Shown here in pieces: positions 1 to 8,209 of a DNA stretch of 16,265 bases. The DNA comes from an uncultured Victivallaceae bacterium (GTDB lineage: Bacteria > Verrucomicrobiota > Lentisphaeria > Victivallales > Victivallaceae), in the NCBI GenBank assembly GCA_934663655.1, contig CAKUKT010000024.1:1-16265 (forward strand), written 5' to 3'. Position 1 is the first letter of the stretch; each line of letters starts with the position of its first letter. The notes under the pieces were generated by a model. The model was not told the DNA's origin, ran no database searches, and was given only the letters and a program-made list of their open reading frames with translations. The translations under genes and the position numbers were made by a program.

Positions 1-1161
1 CAGTGCCCCTTCGGTGGGATTGCCGATGACCTTCTCGCCATCGAGAGCGGCGGTGGTGTTCACACACAACGCCTCGTCGAGCCAGGCTGCGGTATCGGTG
101 AAAAAAACCTCCTCAACGCGCATCTCATTCATGGTCAGCGTGCCGGTCTTGTCGGTACAGATCGTCGTCGCGGCGCCGATGGTTTCACAGGCGTGGAGCT
201 TGCGAACCAGACAATTGCTTCTGGCCATACGCTTCATACTGTAAGCGAGGCTCAAGGTCACACTCATCGGCAGCCCTTCCGGAACCGCCATCACAATCAG
301 AGTTATGGCAACCATGAAAAATCCGAGCAGAGTTCCCCACTGCCCGGCCGTCGGCCACTGGCTGAACCACGCCGGCAATTCACCCGCCGCCATCGCCTTT
401 GCAATCAAAATCAACAGCAAAAGGATCGACAACGAGATTCCACAACCGGCGATCACCTTGCCGAGTCTGGCGAGCTGCCGTTGCAACGGCGTCGGCACGG
501 CAACCGCCTCCCCGGCGGCACGGGCGGTTTTTCCGAGTTCGGTAGCGTCGCCGACCGCGACGACCCGCAGCCAGGCGTTGCCTTCCGCCACGGTGGCGCC
601 GCGCAGCACCCGGTCGGGGGGATAGGTGGCGTCGGCGTATTCGGCACACTCCGGGTCTTCGGCGGCGAATTTCGGAGCCGGTTCCGCCTCGCCGGTGAAC
701 TTCGATTCGTCCACCCGGAAATCTACCGCCTCAAGAATTTCGGCGTCGGCGGGAATCTCCTCGCCGGCCTCGACAAAAAGAATGTCTCCAACCACCAGTT
801 CACACTTCGGCAGCAGTCGCAGTTCGCCGTCCCGCCTGGTCTTGACCGGTACGGAATCTTCGGTCCGGTTGAGAATATCAAATTCCTGTCCGGCGCGGTA
901 TTCGTTGAAGAAAGCGATTCCGGTCGACAGCAGCACCGCCAGCAGGATCCCGATGCTCTCAATCGCGCCTCCGGTCAGCAGCGAAACCAGCGCCGCCAGA
1001 CAGAGAATCGCGACCACCGGATCAAGAAACTTCGACAGAAATATCTTCAACGCCGATTCCCGGGGAGGCGGCGTGAGCAGATTGGCCCCATGTTCCTGCC
1101 GACTGACGACAACCTCGGCGCTGCTGAGGCCACGGAGTTTTTCAACATCCCCGGTTTTCAA
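1..1161 (-). CDS. Calcium-type P-type ATPase (PMCA/PacL-like), N-terminal part, cut by left edge
   Basis: The frame is open from 1161 to base 1, giving 387 codons without a stop; the C-terminal half lies outside the window. Visible parts in order: short cytosolic N-terminus, TM1-TM2 (about residues 48-88), actuator domain with VDESKFTGEAEP (TGEA at 156-159, where the family usually has TGES), TM3 (about 235-255), TM4 ending in VPEGLP (PEGLP at 294-298), and the phosphorylation motif CTDKTGTLT with the acceptor Asp at 337, then GNPTEGAL at the edge. PEGLP followed by SVTLSLAYS is typical of Ca2+-transporting type II pumps, which move Ca2+ out of the cytosol at the expense of ATP. I chose the TTG at 1161 because GGGAG lies about 9 nt upstream and the protein then begins just before the conserved GLSSAEV segment; ATGs at 1218 and 1248 are alternatives. 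It overlaps the 3' end of secDF by 20 nt, which suggests translational coupling. Ion specificity is inferred. Confidence 0.9.
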   Translation of the reverse strand, partial: MKTGDVEKLRGLSSAEVVVSRQEHGANLLTPPPRESALKIFLSKFLDPVVAILCLAALVSLLTGGAIESIGILLAVLLSTGIAFFNEYRAGQEFDILNRTEDSVPVKTRRDGELRLLPKCELVVGDILFVEAGEEIPADAEILEAVDFRVDESKFTGEAEPAPKFAAEDPECAEYADATYPPDRVLRGATVAEGNAWLRVVAVGDATELGKTARAAGEAVAVPTPLQRQLARLGKVIAGCGISLSILLLLILIAKAMAAGELPAWFSQWPTAGQWGTLLGFFMVAITLIVMAVPEGLPMSVTLSLAYSMKRMARSNCLVRKLHACETIGAATTICTDKTGTLTMNEMRVEEVFFTDTAAWLDEALCVNTTAALDGEKVIGNPTEGAL

Positions 1162-3700
1162 TCTCTTTTTCTCCCTGATTTTTTCCGGCTCCCCGGCGAT
1201 GGTGATTAATGAAATCATGCCAGTAAACGACCAGCGGACTGGCGACATAAAGACTTGAATAGCTGCCGATCACGATGCCGAGCATGATGATGAAGACGAA
1301 ATCGTTGATCGCGATGCCGCCGAAAAGAAACATCACCGCCACCACCAGAAAGGTGGTCAGACTGGTGAGAACAGTTCGGCTCAGCGTCCGGTTCAAACTT
1401 TCATTGGTTGACTCGGCAAATGAACGTTCCGGATGCAGCCGCAGTTCCTCGCGCATCCGGTCGAAGATCACGATCGTGTCGTTGATCGAATAACCGATGA
1501 TCGTCAACACGCCGGCGACGACGGGCAGCGATATCTCGCGGCCGAGCAGCACGAAGATTCCCAGTGAAACAACGGCGTCGTGCACCAGTGCGAAAATACC
1601 GGCGACGGCATAACTCCATTCGTAGCGGATCGTCACGTAGATGATCATCCCCAGAAAAGCCAGCAGAATCGAGATCACGGCATTGCGGCTCATCTCCGCA
1701 CCGACCATCCCGCCGACGGCGGTATACTGGGCGCCGGAAAGTTTCAGTTCCGGATGGCGATGGTTGATCTCATCGATCACGCCGCTGTAATCCCTCTCCT
1801 CACCTGAATCCCGCAGCAGGATTTCCAACTTCTGGTTGTCACGTCCGGAAACACTGCTTTTATAGGAGACTTTTCCTCTGAGGCCGAGTTCGTTCAGGCT
1901 CTTTTCGAGTTCAGCCACCGGGACGCTCCCGTCGTAGCTGCAGCTGATCAGCGTACCGCCGGTGAAATCCACGCTCAACGTATCCTCGCCTTTGTAGAAA
2001 CAAAGCCCCACCGAGAGCACCATGGCCGCCAGCGACAACGGCAGCGCGATTTTCGACTGGCGCAGGAAGTTGATGTTTGGCCGGGAAAAGAATCGCATCA
2101 TCGTGAAGCGGGGTTTGCGGTCGAAACGCATCAGCCAGTCGAAAATGACCCGGGTCATGAAAAGCGCGGTGAACAAACTGGAGACAATACCGATCGCCAG
2201 ACTGACCGCGAAGCCCTTGACCGCACCACTGCCGAAATAGATCAGAATCAGCGCCACCACCAGCGTGGTCAGATTGCCGTCGATCACCGAACTGTAGGCT
2301 TTGCGGAACCCCAGCGGCACCACCGATTGTGGGGACACCCCGTTTTCAAGTTCCTCCCGCATCCGCTCGAAAACCAGTACGTTGGCGTCAACCGCCATCC
2401 CGAGCGTAAGGATGATACCGGCAATGCCGGGCATCGTCATCGTCGCGCCGAAGGCCGCCATCGCGCCGAGAATCAATACCACGTTGACCGCCAGGGCAAT
2501 GCAGGCGATGATTCCCGCCCGCCGGTAGTAGACGGTCATGAAAACCGCCAGCAGCGCCAGCGCCAGCAGTCCGGCCATGATACCGTTGGCGACGTTGTCA
2601 GCTCCCAACGTGGGAGCGGTATCGTAGACCGCCGCCACCTCGATCCGGAAGGGGAAGCTGCCGTTGGTCAACGCGTCGGCGATCATCTGCGCCTCCTCCA
2701 GCGAAAAGCGACCGGTGATTTCGGCCTGACCTCCGGCGATGGCGTTCTGAATTACCGGAGCGCAATACAACCGTCCGTCGAGCACCACCGCAAGCTGGCG
2801 CCCGACATTTGCACCGGTAACCGCCGCGAAATCCTCCCCCCCGGCGGTGTTGAAACGCAGCGCGATCGAAATCTGACCGAATTCATTGCGCACAACAAAC
2901 GCGCGATCAATGCCCCGCCCGTCCATCTCGGCGTGACGGCTCACCAGGTAGAACTGCGCCGGCGCCCCTCCGCCGCCGCTCTCGCTGCGCATCACCTCGT
3001 AACCGGCCGGAATCATCGCCACTGCAGCCGGTCCGTCGGCGAGAAGTTCCGCGCTGCGGGGATGCACCAGCCGGAACTGCAGTTTGCTGCTCATCTGAAT
3101 CAGTTTGCGCAGCTTGTCCTTTTCATCCCGGGAGACCAGCGGGGCTTTGAGCGAGAGTCCGCGGCTGCCGAAAGGGGTGATTTCGGTTTCATGAATGTTC
3201 TGGGATTCCAGTCGGCGGCGCAGCGCCTCCATGGCGAGGTCGCGGTATTCGGAGAAGTTCTCCCGTACCCGCCGTTCCGCCTCGGCAGGGGTAAAGCCAC
3301 CGGCGGCCAGCGCCTCGCCGTCCGGGATCAGATTCAGCACGAACTCCACCCCGCCGTTAAGGTCAAGGCCGAGCCGGATCGAACTCGAAGCGCGCTTGCG
3401 CACCATACCGATCACATCACTGTTGTCCACCGCCTCCGTCATACCGGTCAAGGTCTTAAGTTCGACTCCGGCGGCGTCGGCGGCCTCCAGCATCGCTGCG
3501 GCCGGCAGAAGATCGGGACGTTCCTGCTGCCGCCGCTGCGCATCGGCGATCATCTCCTCGATTCCGGCCGCATCCCCGGCGTTGATCGTCTTCCGGAGCG
3601 TCTGATAGAAATCCCGCGGCGTCAGCGGATGTATCGCCAAGGCGAATACCGCGATCACGATAAGCACGATTGCGGTACGAATTTTAATATGATTGTCCAT
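1142..3700 (-). CDS. secDF: Fused protein translocase subunit SecDF
   Basis: 852 residues, the length expected for SecD and SecF joined in one chain. SecDF is an inner-membrane, proton-driven accessory of SecYEG that pulls exported proteins through after SecA action. The SecD half has TM1 (about 9-25), LGLDLNGGVEF (110-120), the large periplasmic P1 region, then five TM helices starting near 372 with LTLGMAVDANVLVFERMREE (431-450), in which Asp438 and the following FERMREE are hallmark residues. The SecF half begins near 530 with TM1 at about 550-568, SVDFTGGT (576-583), a small periplasmic domain and five TM helices containing GYSINDTIVIFDRMREE (736-752). The ATG has only a weak purine-rich Shine-Dalgarno (GAAAGA). 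No yajC precedes it; its upstream neighbour is the ABC ATPase, 105 bp away. The last codons overlap the start of the P-type ATPase. Confidence 0.97.
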   Translation of the reverse strand: MDNHIKIRTAIVLIVIAVFALAIHPLTPRDFYQTLRKTINAGDAAGIEEMIADAQRRQQERPDLLPAAAMLEAADAAGVELKTLTGMTEAVDNSDVIGMVRKRASSSIRLGLDLNGGVEFVLNLIPDGEALAAGGFTPAEAERRVRENFSEYRDLAMEALRRRLESQNIHETEITPFGSRGLSLKAPLVSRDEKDKLRKLIQMSSKLQFRLVHPRSAELLADGPAAVAMIPAGYEVMRSESGGGGAPAQFYLVSRHAEMDGRGIDRAFVVRNEFGQISIALRFNTAGGEDFAAVTGANVGRQLAVVLDGRLYCAPVIQNAIAGGQAEITGRFSLEEAQMIADALTNGSFPFRIEVAAVYDTAPTLGADNVANGIMAGLLALALLAVFMTVYYRRAGIIACIALAVNVVLILGAMAAFGATMTMPGIAGIILTLGMAVDANVLVFERMREELENGVSPQSVVPLGFRKAYSSVIDGNLTTLVVALILIYFGSGAVKGFAVSLAIGIVSSLFTALFMTRVIFDWLMRFDRKPRFTMMRFFSRPNINFLRQSKIALPLSLAAMVLSVGLCFYKGEDTLSVDFTGGTLISCSYDGSVPVAELEKSLNELGLRGKVSYKSSVSGRDNQKLEILLRDSGEERDYSGVIDEINHRHPELKLSGAQYTAVGGMVGAEMSRNAVISILLAFLGMIIYVTIRYEWSYAVAGIFALVHDAVVSLGIFVLLGREISLPVVAGVLTIIGYSINDTIVIFDRMREELRLHPERSFAESTNESLNRTLSRTVLTSLTTFLVVAVMFLFGGIAINDFVFIIMLGIVIGSYSSLYVASPLVVYWHDFINHHRRGAGKNQGEKEIENRGC

Positions 3701-3751
3701 AATATGTGGAAATCTTTCGTAATTTGGTCACAAGAAATACCCGGGACGCCA

Positions 3752-3771
3752 CGCCCGGCCAATGCCGGGCG
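3752..3771. repeat. Perfect 8-bp inverted repeat between the ABC operon and secDF
   Basis: CGCCCGGC and GCCGGGCG flank a 4-nt CAAT loop, giving a very stable GC hairpin. It lies in the 105-bp gap between the ABC transporter ATPase stop and the secDF start. There is no T-tract on either strand, so it is not a canonical intrinsic terminator. It may attenuate or stabilise the upstream sugar-transport mRNA. Confidence 0.55.
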
Positions 3772-3805
3772 CGGCCCTGCGTCAGAAAGGGAAACAGGTG
3801 CGCAA

Positions 3806-4921
3806 TCAGTGCTGATCGGCGTAAATAGGCAGCGCTTTTTCACTTTCGGGGTCAAAAAGGTGGAGCCGTGACAGCTGAACCGACAAGGTTATCGTGTCAC
3901 CGATCCGGTAATGACGCTCGGGTGCGAGCAGCGCAACCAGATGATTTTCACCGGCGGTACAGTAGACATGCTGTTCGGCGCCCATCGGTTCGACGATATC
4001 GACCGTGGCGGTAAAGAGCGCCTCGCCGAGCGGATCCGGATGGGGTTCTCCGACCGCTTCCGGACGGATGCCGAGCACCGCCGGCTTGTTGATCACCGGC
4101 GCGGCACCCTCGTACCACTGTTGCGGCAGTTCAAATTCGATGCCCGGAGCGTAGAAATGCGGTTTCCCGTCGACGGCCTCAACCCGGCCGCGGATGAAAT
4201 TCATCGGCGGGGTGCCGATAAATCCGGCGACGAAAATATTGCACGGACGATTGTAGATGTTCAGCGGTTCGTCGACCTGTTGAATCACCCCGTCCTTCAT
4301 TACGCAGATCCGGTCGCCCATCGTCATCGCCTCGATCTGGTCGTGGGTGACGTAGATCATCGTACACTGCAGATGGCGCTGCAGACGGCTGATTTCGGCG
4401 CGCATCTGAACGCGCATCTTGGCGTCGAGGTTGGAGAGCGGTTCATCAAAGAGAAACACCGCCGGTTGACGGACTATCGCCCGCCCCACCGCCACCCGCT
4501 GGCGCTGACCGCCGGACAACGCCTTGGGTTTACGGTCGAGATATTCTTCAAGCCCGAGCATTTTCGCCGCCACCTCCACCCGTTCCCGGATCTCCGTCGA
4601 CGGCAGGTGGCGCAACTTGAGTCCGAAGGCCATATTTTCCCGCACCGTCATGTGCGGGTAGAGCGCGTAGTTCTGGAATACCATCGCGATATCCCGGTTC
4701 TTGGGAGGGATGTCGTTCACCACCCGGTCTCCGATCTTCACCGTGCCGCGACTGATCTCCTCCAGCCCGGCGATCATCCGCAGCGTGGTCGACTTACCGC
4801 ACCCGGACGGGCCGACCAGCACCATGAATTCCCGATCACGGATGACCAGATTGAAGTCTTTGACTGAAACGACTTTACCGTCGTAGATTTTCCAAACGTT
4901 TTCCAGCGTTACCTGTGCCAT
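3806..4921 (-). CDS. ugpC: Carbohydrate ABC transporter ATP-binding protein (UgpC/MsmK/MalK type)
   Basis: 371 residues, the normal length for CUT1-family ATPases. It hydrolyses ATP at the cytosolic face to drive sugar import. Visible motifs: Walker A GPSGCGKST (37-45), Q-loop Gln83 (VFQNYALYPH), signature LSGGQRQR (135-142), Walker B VFLFDE (155-160), D-loop SNLD, and H-loop His193 in YVTHDQIEAM. The segment GFIGTPPMNFI (from 233) opens the C-terminal TOBE/regulatory domain seen in UgpC and MalK. A GAGG Shine-Dalgarno lies about 9 nt before the ATG. It is the last gene of a four-gene transport operon, 24 nt after the MalG-type permease. Having its own ATPase indicates a self-contained importer rather than one sharing a general MsmK. 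The substrate cannot be read from this subunit; the symbol reflects family resemblance only. Confidence 0.95.
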   Translation of the reverse strand: MAQVTLENVWKIYDGKVVSVKDFNLVIRDREFMVLVGPSGCGKSTTLRMIAGLEEISRGTVKIGDRVVNDIPPKNRDIAMVFQNYALYPHMTVRENMAFGLKLRHLPSTEIRERVEVAAKMLGLEEYLDRKPKALSGGQRQRVAVGRAIVRQPAVFLFDEPLSNLDAKMRVQMRAEISRLQRHLQCTMIYVTHDQIEAMTMGDRICVMKDGVIQQVDEPLNIYNRPCNIFVAGFIGTPPMNFIRGRVEAVDGKPHFYAPGIEFELPQQWYEGAAPVINKPAVLGIRPEAVGEPHPDPLGEALFTATVDIVEPMGAEQHVYCTAGENHLVALLAPERHYRIGDTITLSVQLSRLHLFDPESEKALPIYADQH

Positions 4922-4945
4922 TGTATTATCCTCGAAAAATTGGTT

Positions 4946-5773
4946 TCATCCTTTGACCGCACCGAGCATGATTCCCTTGGTGAAGTATTTCTGACCCACC
5001 ATGAAGAGAATCAACATCGGCAGCATCATGATCGTGCCGCCGGCCATCAGCAGGCTCCACTGCACGCTGTTGAGTTCGTTGAACTTCGCCAGAGCCAGCG
5101 GCAGCGTATAGAGCTGCGGGCTGTGGGTGATGATCAGCGGCCACATCAGATTTTTCCACGATCCCATGAAGGTGAGAATCGCCAGCGTCAGCAGCGCGTT
5201 GTGCGACAACGGCAGAATCACGTGGAAATAGATGCCGAAATGACCGCAGCCGTCGATCATCGCCGACTCCTCAAGATCACGCGGCAGCGCCATAAAGAAC
5301 TGACGAAGCATGAAGGTGCCGTAGGCACTGAACATACTCGGCACTATCAACGCATAATAGGTGTCCACCCAGCCGATCGCCCGCAGGATCAGGAAGAGCG
5401 GAATCATCGTAACCGTGGCCGGAATCATCAGCGTCCCGAGGTAGCCGAGAAAAATCCGGTCTCTGGCGAAGAACTTCATCCGCGCAAACGCGTAGGCGGC
5501 CAGACTGCTGGTGAAAACCTGTCCGATGGTCACGGTCACCGTGATGAAGGTGCTGTTGAGAAACGCTCGGGCAAAGTCGGTCTCAAAGAAAACCCGCCTG
5601 TAGTTGTCGAAGTTCAGCACCGTCGGAATCAGATTGCGCAGATCGGTAACATCTGCGCCTCGGGGCTGGAGTGAGGTAGAAACCATCCAGAGCAGCGGGT
5701 AAATGGTGGTGACGCCGATCATCACCAGTGCCAGATAGATCAGGAAGGTGTTCAGCATGGATTTAGACTGCAT
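4946..5773 (-). CDS. Carbohydrate ABC transporter permease, MalG type
   Basis: 275 residues with about six predicted TM helices: first at about 9-31, then near 74-95, 108-130, 139-160, 190-210 and 240-260. The cytoplasmic EAA loop that docks on the ATPase is at 168-189 (EESAMIDGCGHFGIYFHVILPL in family alignment, with the conserved Gly at 175). The C-terminus FTKGIMLGAVKG closely matches the MalG/UgpE consensus ending (KGLTAGAVKG). It forms a heterodimeric channel with the MalF-type permease encoded immediately upstream. The ATG at 5773 has GGAGG about 8 nt before it and overlaps the end of the upstream permease gene by 11 nt, so the two subunits are probably translationally coupled. Membership of the CUT1 (binding-protein-dependent sugar) family is secure; the sugar is unknown. 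Confidence 0.95.
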   Translation of the reverse strand: MQSKSMLNTFLIYLALVMIGVTTIYPLLWMVSTSLQPRGADVTDLRNLIPTVLNFDNYRRVFFETDFARAFLNSTFITVTVTIGQVFTSSLAAYAFARMKFFARDRIFLGYLGTLMIPATVTMIPLFLILRAIGWVDTYYALIVPSMFSAYGTFMLRQFFMALPRDLEESAMIDGCGHFGIYFHVILPLSHNALLTLAILTFMGSWKNLMWPLIITHSPQLYTLPLALAKFNELNSVQWSLLMAGGTIMMLPMLILFMVGQKYFTKGIMLGAVKG

Positions 5774-6680
5774 CGTTTTTCCCTCCGAAACGCCAGTTGA
5801 GCAGGGTGATCAGCAACACCAGCGCAAAGAGCGTCAGTGAAATCGTCGCCGCATATCCCATGTTGAACCAGACAAAAGCGTGGTTGTAGATGTAGTAGCT
5901 CAGTGTTGTCGTCGAACCGGCCGGCCCGCCCTCGGTCAACAGAAACGCAGTGTCGAAACCGCCCTGGAAACCACCGATCACACTCATCACGAAGATGAAG
6001 AAGCTCGTCGGCGCCAGCATCGGCACCGTGATGTGCCAGAAACGCTGGATCCGGTTGGCGCCGTCGACCTCGGCGGCCTCATAGAGTTCCTGAGGAATGT
6101 TCTGCAGCCCGGCGAGGTAGAGCAGCATGTTGGTGCCGCCCATCGCTCCCCACAGGCCGATGATGATAAACGCCGGTTTCGCCCAGTAGTAATCGGTCAA
6201 CCATCCCGGACCGTCGATGCCGATCAACGCCAGCAGCCGGTTCATCACGCCGACGTCGGGGGTGAAGATGAGCCCCCAGAGCAGGATCATGCCGACACCG
6301 CCGCAGATTGTCGGCAGATAGAATACCGTACGGAAAAATCCGATACCGCGGAGTTTGTGGTTCAACAGCATCGCAATCATCAACGACACAAACATGTTGA
6401 GCGGGATTCCGAGCATCAGGAAGAGTGTGTTGCCGAGAAACTGCCAGAATTCCGGATCGTTGGGAATCCACTTGCCGTTCTCACGAGTAAAGAGCAGCAG
6501 ATCGCGGAAGTTGTCCAGCCCGATGAAAACCGGCGCGTGAAAGATATCCCAGCGGAAAAGACTCAATACAAACGCCAGCACCACCGGAATCAGCGTGAAC
6601 ACCAGGAACCCGGAAAAATTCGGTGCCAGAAAGATCAGCGGCATAAATGAAAACCGCCGCCGTTTTGCTCCTTTTATCAT
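5763..6680 (-). CDS. Carbohydrate ABC transporter permease, MalF type
   Basis: 305 residues starting MIKGAKRRRF, a basic cytosolic N-terminus before TM1 (about 14-42). Further TM segments lie at about 82-106, 117-140, 169-192, 222-245 and 273-296. The EAA loop is at 201-220 (EAAEVDGANRIQRFWHITVP), the canonical ATPase-contact motif. FLLTEGGPAGSTTTLSYYIY (from 247) is a strong signature of UgpA/MalF-like subunits. The same frame is open up to 7028, but those extra 116 codons lie over the solute-binding gene and read as low-complexity, non-membrane sequence. The start at 6680 has GGAGG 9 nt upstream and forms a one-base TGATG overlap with the upstream stop, so it is chosen. It partners with the MalG-type permease downstream. 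Confidence 0.95.
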   Translation of the reverse strand: MIKGAKRRRFSFMPLIFLAPNFSGFLVFTLIPVVLAFVLSLFRWDIFHAPVFIGLDNFRDLLLFTRENGKWIPNDPEFWQFLGNTLFLMLGIPLNMFVSLMIAMLLNHKLRGIGFFRTVFYLPTICGGVGMILLWGLIFTPDVGVMNRLLALIGIDGPGWLTDYYWAKPAFIIIGLWGAMGGTNMLLYLAGLQNIPQELYEAAEVDGANRIQRFWHITVPMLAPTSFFIFVMSVIGGFQGGFDTAFLLTEGGPAGSTTTLSYYIYNHAFVWFNMGYAATISLTLFALVLLITLLNWRFGGKNDAV

Positions 6681-7981
6681 CAAATTTCCCCTCCGGAGAT
6701 ATTGCGGGTAGTCTCGCGCTGAGCGGCAAAACGAGCCAACCGCCGGTTGAGTTCTTCTTCGGCCTGACGCATCGCCTCCGCCGGAGTCAGCAATCCCGCA
6801 CTGACCTGGTTGGAGAACCGGTTGTAGACCGCGGTGAGTTCCATCAGGTGCGGCACACGCGGCGTCGGCGCCATGATGTCGAGCGCACGGATCAGCACTC
6901 CGGCATTGGGCGGCAGCTTCGGATTGTCCCTGACCGCTTCGAGCGCGAACTGACGGCGGGCGGGTAGACTGCGTACCGACATCGCCATCTGAAAGGCTTT
7001 TTCCCGGGAGATCTTCATGAGTTCCCACGCCTCGTCAGGATATTTGGTATCCTTGGAGATGCAGAGCGCTGCGCTGCTCGCCCACTGCGACTGGGTCTTG
7101 ACTTTGGGAGCCAGGCCGATTTTCCAGTCCATATCGGCAAAGATCTCCATCGCATCGGGGAAATTGTAGGTCTCCATGGTCATCATCGCCGCTTTTTCCT
7201 GGCGGAAGTAACCGAAGATATCCTGGCTCTGAGCACCGTCAAGTTCGGAGTTGGGCGCGACCCGGTATTTGGTGGTGAGATCGTAATTGGTCTGCAGCGC
7301 CTCGATCATCTCGGGGGTGTTGCAGCAGACCCGGCCATCCTCGTCGAAAATAGCGGCGCCGAAGAGCGCAGGCTGAAGCCCGCCCCGGAATCCGAAACGG
7401 ATAACCCGGCCGTTCTCATCACGCAGCGTGAGTTTCTGGGCCGCGTGCAGAAATTCCTCGAAGGTCCAGTCATCATCGGGAAGTGGCAGCCCGGCCTCCC
7501 GGAAGAGCTTGAGGTTGAAGACCATCACCTGAATGTCAACTCCGAAGGGCAACGAATAGAGTTTGTCACCGAAGGTGTACCAGCTCAAAACCTGCGGAGA
7601 ATATTCCGACAGGTCGATCTTCTCCTTTCTGACCCGCTCGGAGATGTCAAGAAAAACATCGCGGTCGGCAAACTCCGAAAAGGATTGCCCCATCCACATC
7701 ACATCCGGCGCCACTCCGCCGGCGATCATCACCAGCACCTTCTGGTAATAGTTGCCGCTGATCGGAATCTTCTTGACGCGGAGGTCAGGATGACGCCGTT
7801 CAAATTCCTCGATTGCGGCATCGTAAATCGCTTCGACTCTTCCCGCGGTATAAGCGATGGTCAACACCTTTTCGCCGGTACCGCCGATCTCCTTCTCGCG
7901 GGTGGAGAATAGATACCACCCGAGGGAAACGAGCATCACCCCGATTACCGTAGCGATTATCACGGTTTTTGTTCTAATCAT
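6680..7981 (-). CDS. Extracellular sugar-binding protein of the ABC transporter (family 1 solute-binding)
   Basis: 433 residues, first gene of the transport operon. It should capture the sugar outside the inner membrane and deliver it to the two permeases. Family 1 features: VLTIAYTAGR at the first strand, AAIEEFERRHPDLRVK, GGVAPDVMWMG (the PD-x-hydrophobic motif), LYSLPFGVDIQVMVFNLKLF and WTFEEFLHAAQKL. The N-terminus has a basic start then one hydrophobic segment (about 7-24) with no lipobox Cys and no clear signal peptidase I site, so it may be held by an uncleaved anchor or be cleaved at a non-standard site. Start at 7981 is supported by GCAGGAG 7 nt upstream; the frame extends to 8131 but that part lacks a signal sequence. 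Its stop overlaps the MalF-type start by one base. Substrate unknown. Confidence 0.93.
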   Translation of the reverse strand: MIRTKTVIIATVIGVMLVSLGWYLFSTREKEIGGTGEKVLTIAYTAGRVEAIYDAAIEEFERRHPDLRVKKIPISGNYYQKVLVMIAGGVAPDVMWMGQSFSEFADRDVFLDISERVRKEKIDLSEYSPQVLSWYTFGDKLYSLPFGVDIQVMVFNLKLFREAGLPLPDDDWTFEEFLHAAQKLTLRDENGRVIRFGFRGGLQPALFGAAIFDEDGRVCCNTPEMIEALQTNYDLTTKYRVAPNSELDGAQSQDIFGYFRQEKAAMMTMETYNFPDAMEIFADMDWKIGLAPKVKTQSQWASSAALCISKDTKYPDEAWELMKISREKAFQMAMSVRSLPARRQFALEAVRDNPKLPPNAGVLIRALDIMAPTPRVPHLMELTAVYNRFSNQVSAGLLTPAEAMRQAEEELNRRLARFAAQRETTRNISGGEI

Positions 7982-8100
7982 GTTCTGCTCCTGCAACGCC
8001 TGCCATGCAAACTCCGGGAGTCGGAAGTTCTCTCCGCCAAACAACTCTTTCAACGGGATCAACTTCTGGTCAGACGCACATATTTCTGGTGCACGAAATC

Positions 8101-8124
8101 GATCCGGCACCGTCGATCCGGCAC
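8101..8124. repeat. Two direct copies of GATCCGGCAC upstream of the sugar transporter operon
   Basis: The 10-mer occurs at 8101-8110 and 8115-8124, separated by CGTC. It lies about 120-145 bp before the solute-binding protein start codon, in the 228-bp gap before that gene. The spacing (14 bp start to start) and position would suit a regulator binding site, but no promoter is clear beside it. No gene is seen in 7982-8209. Confidence 0.4.
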
Positions 8125-8146
8125 GTCTCATGCCGTCGTCTAAACC

Positions 8147-8200
8147 GGCGGCACGATACGAACCATCCGGCGGCCACTCCCCGGAAAGAGGCGTGCCGCC
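8147..8200. repeat. Inverted repeat GGCGGCAC / GTGCCGCC with 38-bp loop
   Basis: Perfect 8-bp arms at 8147-8154 and 8193-8200, with further GC-rich self-complementary sequence between them. On the minus strand it lies just after the stop of the small secreted-protein gene and before the sugar transporter operon. It could be a structured 3' end or transcript separator. It has no run of T, so intrinsic termination is unlikely. Confidence 0.4.
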
Positions 8201-8209
8201 ACAACCGGA

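Noticed and set aside
193..1209. 338-codon open frame on the plus strand near the left edge
   Set aside because: It is antisense to the P-type ATPase, whose motifs (PEGLP, DKTGT, TGEA) are intact on the minus strand.
2327..3871. 514-codon open frame on the plus strand opposite secDF
   Set aside because: It lies antisense to the clear SecDF gene, has His/Arg/Gln-rich low-complexity sequence and no family motif; it is a by-product of GC-rich codon use.
6681..7028. Longer N-terminus for the MalF-type permease
   Set aside because: The extension lies over the solute-binding gene, is low-complexity, and the start at 6680 has a GGAGG site and a TGATG junction.
7982..8131. 50-codon N-terminal extension of the sugar-binding protein
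   Set aside because: It would bury the signal/anchor segment inside the protein; the ATG at 7981 has a good ribosome site directly upstream.
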